Assembly (NCBI GenBank): GCA_014549065.1
Contig: JACDOX010000052.1
Span: 2,069,620 to 2,133,619 of the forward strand
DNA from: Cardinalis cardinalis
Lineage: Eukaryota > Chordata > Aves > Passeriformes > Cardinalidae
Direction: 5' to 3'
Length of the DNA stretch: 64,000 nt
Shown: piece by piece, positions 43,501 through 55,500 of the stretch
Numbering within the stretch: position 1 is the stretch's first letter
How the letters are laid out: each line of letters begins with the position of its first letter
Made by a program: the position numbers and the translations under genes
Notes under the pieces: model-generated
Told to the model about the DNA's origin: nothing
The model's database searches: none
The model's input: only the letters and a program-made list of their open reading frames with translations

Positions 43501-46500
43501 CTACCATTTCTACATTAGCATTTATTGCTGAGAACATCAATAAAGACACATTTCACACTGCTAATTGTACATATTTACCACAAGCAAGTATCTAAGGATC
43601 ATTGTTGTCAACATTGACACATTGTTGTTAAATTAAACAAGTTGTAGATCATCCCCCTTTTAGCTGCAGCACACATGAAAAACCAACTGATGCACTTATT
43701 CAGGCTGAAACAAACCCTTTTTAACTAAGCCTCACAAAGAGGGTCGCCTTATGCTGTGTGGTTGGTTTGTTTTGCACAAAATAAGATGAAAGATCATNGA
43801 ATCACCCTTGCTTCTCTTTGTGAAAAAAAAAAAAGTGCAAGGTGAAACAAACCAACCTGGAAGTCAGAATCCATCTCCCACATGGGCATTGATGATAACC
43901 ACTCACAGCACTGTCACCTTCTCTTCTCTTACAGCTACTCAGGACTAATGAATTTTGCCTTGATCNGTTTCTCAACTTTTGTTATGACCCCCATCTCCCG
44001 TCTCCTCAGTTTTCTTGCAGCCCACTAAACTGGCAGCTGCTCAGTTCCTTCAGGGGAAAGAAGCGACAGCCAATTATAATAATGGGCTGCAATTACTCCT
44101 GTGTTGCAGGAACTGAGCTGCTGTTGCTGACTGCTGTCATTTTATCTGCCTTTGAACTTCTTTATGACCCCATGGCAAGGAATAACAGCCCTTGGCTAGA
44201 AAAAGCATCATACATACAACATCCTGCAGAGCCTCTCAAATAAGTGCCAGACAGGCTGATTGTGAACCAGGAAGCAGGACACAAAGCCATATTTATTATA
44301 CCAATGCAGCCACTCCACTCTGTTTCAAATCCTTTTTAAACCTCACTCTCGTATCTCTAACACAGGTTCTGCATCCTGGTCTTAAACCACAGACAAGGAT
44401 AAATGTGGGCAAATGCAGTGGATATAGATTCCCCTCTGCCTGCAGAGCATAGAAACCTCTACAGTTTGGAAACATTGGGTGGTACAAGACAAACAATTTT
44501 GCGATAACTGAAATAGAGACATATCCACAGACAGCAGCAGGAGGGTTTTTTACTATTTTTTAATAGCCTAACTCACCTTAAACAAGAAATTGACATAAAA
44601 TCTATGTAATGTAATAATTAAATACTGCATACCAGAATCCCCAAAAGGATAAGCAAAGTCAACAATGAAAGTGTTCATCTCCATGAGTTAAACACACTCC
44701 TCAGCCATTGTATTATTTGGGACAGCTCTTTTTTTCAAAGAAATTTTACTGAGAATGCCATGAAGGTACAATAAAAAGTTCTACCAAGAGAAAAAAAAGA
44801 ACCAAGAAAAACAAGGCAAACCAAGGAAAACTTGCTTGAAAACAAAACATCCTAGAGTACATCACTAGGCATGACTCACAATACAAGCAAGATTATTCCT
44901 ACATTTATTTCCTGAATCATAGCTTTCCATATATTTTCCAGAATATATTTTTCTTTCAACCATTGTCCAGGCCTGCTCAAATGGTTTGCTGGATGCCCAC
45001 AGCCAAGTGTTTTGACAACCTTCCATCCTAAGTGAACGTAACAAAACTTTCCTACTCCTCAGTGCATGTAAGATTTTTCACCTGCATTAGATATCAATCA
45101 ATCATTCTGATGGATCTCTGAGGCATCCTGATCCACATGCTGAGATGGAAGTAACTTTTGAGTGAAGTTTTCCGGAAATATATCTAAGATATTGATTTTT
45201 AATGAATGAGATTTAAACATGCCATCCCTAAAAAGATGTTACTTTGTATGCAAAATATCTAAGAGAGAGAATTTAATTTAATAACCACGGCATTGAAGTG
45301 TTTCATGTAGTAAGAAGTCAGTCTGAGTTGATTAAGTTCAAATTTGTTGGCCTAGCAATTTATTAACTAGGGACAGAAATTATTGCTGAGAAGGCACACT
45401 GGGGTATTCCCCACATCCACACTAAGCTGTAAATCATTCTCCTCCTTTGCTGTAAGGATGGTTCATTTATTTAGAATAAAATTTGTAGATATAAGATAGT
45501 GGAATATCAAAAATAATGTTTATTACCTAAACAATACCATACTGCACCAAACAACATAAAGAAACCAGTATAGACAAAGAAAAATAAAATATTTANGGCC
45601 CAAAAAATTAAAATGTCACTTGAGCTACAATGATATTAAGGATCTTAATATTTTAAGGATCATCTCTATAATTCTTATTTTAAACCATTCACTTTGCATA
45701 ACTAACAAAAAATCCAAATTATTTTAGCAGTCCAAAAGCAACTCTAACCTACTCTCTCTGCCCTGCCATCAAAGCTACTGTTCCCATTTCAAGCCCACGC
45801 TGTGCAGAAAAGAACAGTTTTGGAGCAAGTGTCTATTGTTGAATTAAGCATTTTGCACAAAAAGGGGTGGAAGCTGAAAAAGTATGAAGAGGAAAAAAGG
45901 GAGGGTGTACTACAAATTCAGGGTATTTTCAAAAGGTTATAATGGTCCTTACTCTGATGATCTCCAACAGAGATTGAAGAAAAACCACCCAATCTCAAAA
46001 ATCACCACTGAATAACTACAGAAATCCATGAAAGCTAAAATTGTTTTCTTTATGAACACTGTGCATTTCCTGCATGATCAGCTATTGCAAGCTAAATGCA
46101 TTATGATCAATCACTTGTTTTTTAAGTGTTTGGAGTTCTAAACATTAGAGTGTCAGCTACAAGGCTTATTAATGAATTGCAGACATGTTCTTTGGTCTCC
46201 TGTGGGTGCACACTAATCCATTTTATTCAGATTTGCAACCAAGGAGAAAACTCCAATCATCATAAAGTGACTGCCAATGCTCATCTGATGATACTTGTCA
46301 TAGATTAGGCAAATCCTAGTCTTCAGCAATATTTGTTTTCCCCTTCAGTCTGGACAAAAGAATAACCCCACCTGTTACCTTGCACAGAAGGATATCCATA
46401 CAACTTAGTTCATGTTAGGCAATGTACCAAAAAGAAAAACATCCTTCCGTGACATTACTTGTCTGAGCTCTGCCACAGGAAGTATAGACTTCAGAATAGA

Positions 46501-49500
46501 ATTCAAAAACGTATAGAAAAGTATAGAATTCAGAAAAGTATAGAATTCAGAAACCAAATCTACTTGAGTCGTAATGGATTTCAAACCTGGCAAATTTGTA
46601 ACAGAATTTATATACTAAACAAAAATTTGCAATAGCATATTCTGGTATTTTTAACTAATTATGACATGGAATTCAGATATGCTATCAAGGAAGTCTGGTG
46701 ACAACAGATGAGGAGATGATTGAGATTTGAGACAGCCAGCTTGCCTTCATCAAGGGAAAGTCTTGCCTAAGTAACCTAGTGGCGTTCCATGATGGAATGA
46801 CTACANTGATGGACAAGAGAAATGTCACAGGTGTCATTTCTGAGTTTCTGTAAAGCCTTTGAAACAGTCCCCCACAACATCTCTGAACTGCAGAGACCCT
46901 GATTTGAGGAGTGGACTGCTCAGCTGAAATGGAATTGGTTGGAAAGTCACATTGAGAAGGTACTGGTCAATGGCTCAGACATCCACCAGACATTAATGGC
47001 AAGTGGTGCCCCTCAGGGGTCTGCACTGGGACCAGTGTTACTTAATATCCTCATTATTGACATAGATGAAGGGATCAAATACACCCTCAGCACATTTGGG
47101 GACGACATCAAGTTGAGTGGTTCAGCTGAAACTCCCAAGAGAGAGGATGGTCTCCAGAGGGGTCTGGACAAACTTGAGAAGTGGGCATATGGTAATGTTA
47201 TGAGGTTTAATGAGATCAAGTGCAGGGTGCTACATCTGGGNCAGGACAACCCCCAGTATCAATAGAAGCTGGGGGATGCACAGATCCAGAGCAGCCCTGC
47301 CAGGGAGGATTTGGTGATGCTGGTGCATGAGAGGCTGGACATGACCCAGCCATGGGCACTCACAGCCCAGAGAGCCAAAGGTGTCCTGGGCTGCATCCAG
47401 AGCCCCGTGGGCAGCAGGGGAGGGAGGGGATTCTGCCCCTCTGCTCTGCTCTGCTGAGACCCCACCTGCAGGGCTGCAGCCAGCTCNGGGGGCCCAGCAC
47501 AGCAAGAACATGGACCTGTTAGAGAAGGGCCACCAAGTTGGTTAGAGAAATGGAGCACCTCTCCTATGGGGAAAGGCTGAGAGAACTGAGTTTGTTCAGC
47601 CTGAAGAAGGCTGCAGGGTGACACTATCTGCGGCCTAAAGAAGGATGGAGAAGGACTTTTTACAATAGCATGCAGTGACAGAACAAGGGGGAATGGATCC
47701 AAACTGAAAGAGAGTAGGTTTACATTAGATTTTAGAAAGAAATTCTTTATGGTGAAAGTGGTGAGGCACTGGAACAGGTTGCCCAGAGAAGCTGTGGATG
47801 TCCCATCCCTGGAAGCCTTCAAGGCTGTGTTGGTTGGTTGGGTCTTTGAGCACCCTGGTCTAGAGGGTGGCATCCCTGTCCATGGCAGGGAGGCTGGAAC
47901 TAGANGACCTTTGAGGTCCCTTCCAACACAAGCCATTTTATGATGATTCTAGGATGATCTTAGCATATGTTTGCACCTAAGTTTGTAGAACAAATATTTC
48001 TGTGAAGATANGTTGTCTACACTGCCTCAGAAATGCTCTGGTCTTCACTGCTGTAACAGCCATGTATTTTTATGTAAGTATTAATATTTTAGCTATGCTA
48101 ATTAGTTTAATATTTCAAATAAAGTATAGGAAAAAAAGGCTGAGGAAAGAAAGTAATCAGTAAACTAAATCAAATGCAGCAAATGCATAGAAATNATAAA
48201 GGAATGGGAAAAATTTGTTTTACATTGTCTACAATTTAAAAGAGAAATGCAAAGCAAAGCTACTGACTAGTTTTTCAGTATGTTTCCTTTGAGAGCTGAC
48301 TAATATGTTTACAATTAAACAGAAATCAAATAGTGTTCTAGCTGCATTTAATTCAACAGTATATCAAACTACTGAAAGAAGAGAGATCCAAGTGCTCTTG
48401 AAAAACACTTCCTTTTTCAGTTTCATTGTCGCCTCAAACCTTTTTGCACACATANAAAAAAAGAAGACTTTGTTATTTAAGTGTGTATATACAAATATAT
48501 GCTGATTATACAACCTTTTGGATTAACTGAATACAGAAATAACTTTCTCATTGATTTAAAATAAAAGGATAAATGCAAAGCCAGTCTACAATTAGAAAAG
48601 GAAGTTCCCATAACCATGCTCTGGAGTTCCTCTGTTTAGGGTTTTTGATCCAACACATTCTTTTACGATGGGAGTTGAAGCTAGCAGTTCTAAAAAACAA
48701 GCAACATATATAGTGATGGACAATGGTCTTGGGAAATTTCAGTACTCTTAGAAGTAAATTGATTTCCTCAACATTGCATTAATTGTGTAATAGCCTTATG
48801 GCAAGTANACCTGAAACATTCTTCTACTGCTTATGCGTGTGCTCTGCTACTATGTAAAATCTTCATGATATTCAAACAAATCCCACTTTTATTCACTGTT
48901 AATTTTTAAGTGATTAAGGTAGCTGGCTATATATGTAGTAGTCATCCATAAAACTTGATGGAGCATTACTGAAAACTGACAACTTTACTCCAAATCAGAT
49001 TATCAGGAAGCTTTTTATCATTGTGGAAGCATTAGGCTTCTTACCATCTTTCATGACTGCTTTAGGTGTACTTACATCTCAACAAGATCTAGCATAGAAA
49101 CAAATGAGCAGGAAAAAATCCTCAGAGCCAAAGTTTAGCTGCATAGAAGAACCTAATACTAACTCTTACTTTTTTTTTTTTAATAGGAGTCCTGTTTATG
49201 CCCTTCTCTGTGTTCACTAATATTTTCCACAACCTAGAATAACATCACAAAANATTATTTTTGAATATAAAATGCAGATCTTCCCTATAAAGGTGGTCAT
49301 TGACACATTTGTCTTCTCTGATTGAGCCACATTAGCAGCATATTATTTTAAATCTATTTTTAAATTTTTTTTGAAGTAGGGGTGCAATTAATTTAAAACT
49401 GAATTGTCATAACAACAACAAACCTTTCCCCCACTCAACACAATTTCTTGTAATCATTAATTTTTTATCATAACAAGCAAGAACAAAAGATTTAAAGCTT

Positions 49501-52500
49501 TTTTACACCTTTCAAGTTATTTCCTGTTCAGTTGTTTCTTATGTCANGCACAGCAATTGATCGTTGCTACATTTTTGAGTGTGGAAAATGAGAAAGCATT
49601 TTTTGCAAGTAACTGCTAGAAAATTAGGGATGTGACCTTAATCTATCATCCCAACTACAGCTTGATGCAAACAACTATATTTAAAAGAGGCTGGATCATT
49701 CAATTCCACTACAAGTCACCAACGTATCGGCGTATTTTGCCTTAAAATATTTCTTCAGATTAGTCTTTCCCCTTCCAATGTACTTGGTATATTTTCGGGT
49801 TGTTCTGTTTTTGCTTTTTAACATTTGCTACAGATTTGTATTGTTATGAAGAAGAGCAAAGCTGGAATGAATCAAAAACCAAAAAGCAAAATTTCTTTTG
49901 TTTCTCCATTACCTCCACCTATTTAANGTGTTCCAGGACAAGCTCAGTTGTAACCATGTTTGTAACCAAGCTTGATCAAGGTCTGCACTAGCAGTCAAGT
50001 ACATCAGTTTCTTTAGAGTTTCCCAGTTATTGCAAACAACAGTTTTTCATCATAGAATCTCTAAAAGCACAGATGTTCTTGGGGCAACGGAGATGAGGAT
50101 GTGGAATGAGAATGGGGAACAGGAGAAACACAATTACAAGGACTGTGTTTCTTCTTGTTGTCTTATTCTCAGTAATTCCTCCTTCCACTGCCACACCCCA
50201 TACACACCAGGTACCTCTCCCTCCTTCTCTATCAGCCATCTAAACGGTCTGGTTCCTCCTCCTGCTTCCTTTTGCTGCCCTTACTCCCCTATCTTTTTCC
50301 CTAGCATTCTTTTGAGAACTCAGTTGCTTTTCTCAGGGTTCCTCACTAGATCTCAAAACTTGTATTTTCCTTGCTGCTTAACTTGCATTCAACTCCCCTC
50401 CCAATTTTTTTTTGTATTGCATGTTTCCANCACCTCGTACTCATTATATTCACAAATATAACCATGATGATACACCAAAGAACCTACCTACATGAAAAAG
50501 AATTTCTCATGATGCTTTAGCATGACAACTAATCATTATTACTCATTTTCAGGATTTCATTTAAGTGTTCTTTGGTAACCTTCCATTGTTAAACACTTCT
50601 GACTGTTCTTAAGAGATTCTTTTTTTTAAAAGGATTTCTATCTCACTCATCATGTTCTTGATTATTAATCAGGATACCATTTTCTCCAGGTNAAACCAGA
50701 ACATTTCCTAATAAACCATCCCCTTTGCAGAGTATCATTATAAATTCCCATTGTTGTATACCAAAAGACTTCCAAGTCTGCCCCTGAACCCCAACCACAA
50801 TGTCTCTGGCATTGTACGTAAGTATGTCAATATGTCTTTCATAGTATCACAGAACNGTCTGGGTAAGAGAGGACCTTTAAAAAATATCTAATGCAATCCC
50901 CCTAAACATGTATCCAACAGGCGCATCTTTTTCACTAGATCAGGTTGCTCAAAAATGCTCCCCTTTAAGCCTGTATTTCTTAACAGAGATAAGGACATAT
51001 CTCTGCTCTTANGCAGACAGAGATTCATGCACACATCCCTTCTGCTTCCTTCCNCTGACATTCACATCACTTCCTCTCTTTCAAGATGCCAATCTCAAGC
51101 ATCAGCTTTGGCTTGTCCTTTCAGCTATCTTTGTATAAGTTCTCTACATTATCCCTCCCTTTGCCATTTTCTGCCTATTTAATATCCTTTCTCGCAATAC
51201 ATCCTTTGGTATTGTCCAGTTTTGCTTTAAATGCACCATTAGCATTACAGAAGAAATTAAAATTACTAGGCACCCTTACTGGTTCATTCAACATGAATAA
51301 ACATCTCCATCTGCCACAGATCACATCATTTAAATCTTTCCCAAAACAAAACACCCTCTGCAATCAATAGGAACATTGCGCCAAAATGAGTAATTTTAAT
51401 AAGTAATGTATATTATTGCTTATACATAACAGAGAGAATACTCATCACCATTGTAGCTTTAACTTGGAGTTAGGTATGGAGAAAACATGTCACAAATTAT
51501 TACGGCACACAGCTGTACCAGTGCCCCATCTTTGTATTCGGCTAAGTTTCCTCAAATATCCCAGCTAAATACATCTAATCACCCAAAGCAGTAACAAGAT
51601 TATCCTGATTTCTCTTTTCAAAGCCAAATTCTAGCACAAACACTACGACACCTAGGCTCTCCCTGATGTTAGATACCAGTAAATCTTAAATATAGCCTTA
51701 AAAAGGAGATATATTCAAGCAGACCAGACAAGCATTTGTCAGACTCCTTCTGATGGTAACCAAAGGAAGGCTGGCACTGCCACTGCAGACTGACATTTCA
51801 AGCCAATGTTTGAANCGCCATGAATTATCAGATTACGTTTTTTTATTTAAGCACAAATGAAACAGAAATGGGAATTTCAGCAAGCTGCAGGTTGAACAAA
51901 TTGATCCAGTACGATTTACTTTTCACTTCTGCTCAAGAGAGGAAGTTTAAGAAATTTACACTACATGAGTCAAAGAAATTGATGGTTTTGTACTAGCACT
52001 ATATCACTGCCACAAGTTCAAGCTAAACCAATGACTTTTTAACTAGAAAGAGGCCTGAGACACGATGTTCTGATCTCAATCTGAACTTCACAAAGTTCAT
52101 GGTGGTAAAGTTACAATTTGGCATTTGGCTTAGGATCTTCTCCACTTTTAACACTGAAGATGTTTTTTTTTTTAAGTAACAGCAGACTCTCCTCTATCAA
52201 GTTTATTAGAAATCAATGAATAAGCTCGATCCAATCTCATTTCAACATTGTAAGAAGTCTAAATAGGTGCCTTTTAGCACTGCAGTTATAATAAACCCCT
52301 CTAAGGCTCTCCAGGAGCCTAGTATGGATGTGAATTCCAATATGAACAGGATTTGAGGACATCCCTGGACAGATTTGCCTAATAATTACTGGCTCTACTG
52401 CAAACTTAAGGCCGGGAAGGATTTTTGGATCAACAGCGCCCTCTAATGGATCATGCTGTATTGTGATGGTTTTTTTCAGTACTGCAGTAAAAATTGTTGT

Positions 52501-55500
52501 TTTCCAACTTGAAATTAAAACACCAGAGGTAGCCAAAGAATTGCAGATTTTGAAAGCCCAAAAACAGAAGTTATTTCTTCTGATTCACAAGCATCCAGAA
52601 ATTGCATGAAGAAAGGATACTGTTCAAATGCAGAATCTGCAAAGAAATATCTTAGGACCATTTGAATTTTCTGGGGGTTAGATAAGTAGGCTTTGGGAAG
52701 AATATAGTTTTGCACTATTATTTACAATATTCATACACACAGAAGGAGTTAACAGGCTGGCAGCACTTCTAACCATTCTGTTTCAGGGCCTGATTTTGGT
52801 TTGCCTTCTGCTGCACTGCAGTCAGTGATCTTTGCAGAGCATCCATGTACTAGAAGGGAATAAATATCTAGCAAAAGGGCTGTATAAGGATGTGCTTTCA
52901 ATTCTGAAATGCATGATGTTGAAAGGGCAGAGCAGATACAATCTGCCACACAACAGCACAAGCAATAGAACCAACACACATGTGCACACACCAAAAAAAA
53001 AAATTTAAAAAATCTGTAGAAACAGAAAGTAATGGGGGAGGGAAGCAGTCTTAGGTATCTGAATCATATAATCTGCACTGTGAAAATGCAGAAAAGAGCA
53101 ATCAAGAACCTTCAAGAGTAAATGGCTCTGTTTTGCATCAACATACAGTCAGAAAAACTGACTCAGCACAGTGGGCAGAGCTGGGAATGCCCCATGTAAA
53201 CAGAGGAAGTTCAAAGCACAACTGGAGGCAACAAAGATGCTCCCAAAAGTTATATTCAAGCAGAGTAGGAACAAAGGAAAAAAGCAAAAAATTGCCTGGT
53301 ACTGCAATACTTAAGAGGGACATAACTAATTTCAAATGACCAATCACACTCTGGAGGAGAAATTCTTTCACAGGTCTGGATATCTTTACTCCTCAATCAA
53401 AAAAGCTCAGAACATTCACAAGGACCACTCAAAAATATTCAGGGGCATAAGATTCAAAAAGCCTAAGTCCTGAAAAGAAAAGTGGCTTGTTAATAATGAA
53501 CATCTACAAAAAGATTTTCATGGATGAGAATGCTTTTCACGGACCCTCTCAGATAAAATACCTGGAAGGGCCATGACAGAAGAGTAACACTGAGCACACT
53601 CATGGTGTGAGTCCCACAAGCAACAACTATGAAGTCAGTCCATTTCATTCTTTCTAAGTGCAAGACCACTTGAGTGAAATACAGGGTCTCAGAAAGGAGG
53701 GGTGGTGTTTGCATCTTGGTTTTGTTCCTCCTTAAACATGAGCTCTGAACTTAAATAAACTGACAGGTCACCTATTCGTTACAATAATCAGGCCTAAAGA
53801 TTTCAGTCTATATAAAGAGTACTGTGTTCAGCTATAAAGATCAATTTTTCTCCCTGATGATCATTCAGCAAAACATATGCTGTGGGTTTAAATTCAAATG
53901 ACACACAACAAATACACTTTTGGTATCATATTACATATCTAAATAATTTATGGAGGTTTTTTATGGTTACAGAACAGCAGAAATCCATAAACTGTATCAT
54001 GTTTGTAGTGGGTTGACCCTGGATTGATGATGCCCATCAAAGTTGCTNTATCACTCCCCCTCTCCNTCAACTGGACAGGAGAGAGAAAATATAAGAGAAG
54101 TATTGAGGGATGAGGTAAGGACAAGGTGAGATCACTCACCAATTACTGTCACNGGCAAAGCAGATTCAANATGGGCAAATTAGTTTAATCTTTATTTTCT
54201 ATTACCTATCCAACCAGAGCAGGACAATGAGAAATAAAATGAAATCTTAAAATACCTTTCCTCCACCCCTCCCTTCTTAATGGTCTTAACTTTGCTCCTG
54301 ATTTTCACTACCTCCTCCCCACTCAGCACCTTAGGNGGATGGGGAATGGGAGGTTGTAGTCAGTTCATTGCACTTTGTCTCTNCTGGTCCTCCCTCCTCA
54401 GGTGTGCCATGCAAACCCAATTACAACATTCTTGACTTGTTGGCTGTTGACTGACCTCAAAGAATGTACCTAACAACTAAAACGTCCTTGAAGTAGAGTA
54501 AGTAGAAAGAAAAACAGGTCTTCCTCAGTCTCTAATTTCCTGCCATAGCCTGGGAAAGAATGCCAAGATTTTATATCAGACATTAAGTGGACCCTCAAGC
54601 ACACCTAAATAATTTCACAGAGGGTAACAGGAGAGGAAGTGAGATCAACTCCAAGAGAGGCATTTGAGACAGGGATTTGCCTGTAGACAACTTTGAAAGA
54701 ACAAGGCAAGAATGCAAAAACACCTCCCNCAATGCCATCCCAGGTTCCAGCTACTTGAGGGTAGTGAATTGCCTCACAAAAAAATAGCACCTGCCATTTA
54801 ATGTCAATAGATTTTTCTTCCACTAGTTCACACAATTATTCATTGAACCCAACTATCCCCATTTATTCCCTGCCTACGGCATCCTAGGGAATTCCACTTC
54901 ATATTATCATATAGTCATGCCCAAAACAAAACTAAAAGCCCTAGATTTTGGAAGTTGAAAAGACAGGCCTACTTCACTTTTTTTATGCTGAATTTGTTTA
55001 AAGTATTACAGTGTACAACAGAATCTGGCCAGTCTCTATTCTTGGAAACAAAAAGCACATAATTTCTGAACATTTCCCTGAAGTATCAGTTAAATTCCAC
55101 GATGTATTTCTGTACAGCACACTTTCCAGGACAGTGTATTATAAAACACTGAAACCACTGCACAAAATAAGCCTTCTGATTAAGTTGAGTGCTTATGGCC
55201 CACATTTTGAGAGTGAATTAATCCCAGCCCTGACACTAACATATTTTGACACTCAGAGCTTTTCACTTCACTATATAGTCTTTTTTTTTCTATTGTACAA
55301 CAGACATAATGATTCTTTGCCTGCTTTGTGAAGCCTTCTGAGAATTTCAGCAATAAAGCACTACATATAAGGAGATATGCATTTATATTGAAATGCACCT
55401 ATTCACAAAGAGCCATCANTTTCCAACTCACTAGTTAAACCATTTTTATAAGCTTTCATTCACAAAAAAAGCACATGAAAAATTTACCTGCTCATTTTTG

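Larger units (their letters stand above)
29962..55487. other. Intron, 25.5 kb, largest in the window
   Basis: Separates the first and middle PH2 exons; the protein reads CKNEQ then DFKTGFG across it. It contains the candidate alternative first exon (32945-33025), an inverted-repeat cluster (43.7-44.1 kb), a tandem repeat (46482-46553), a 1.3 kb antisense CR1, a CR1 fragment (about 50838-50970) and an LTR (54004-54425). The rest is AT-rich and unassigned; many short frames in it are chance. Confidence 0.75.

Noticed and set aside
44034..44123. MicroRNA precursor from the 16-bp inverted repeat
   Set aside because: The 58-base loop and short stem do not fit a typical precursor hairpin.
47259..47936. 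225-codon minus-strand frame
   Set aside because: It is the antisense of the CR1 3' region, which is GC-richer and therefore open by chance.
50030..50461. 143-codon plus-strand frame
   Set aside because: Low-complexity serine, proline and phenylalanine composition from pyrimidine-rich DNA; no domain or conserved start.
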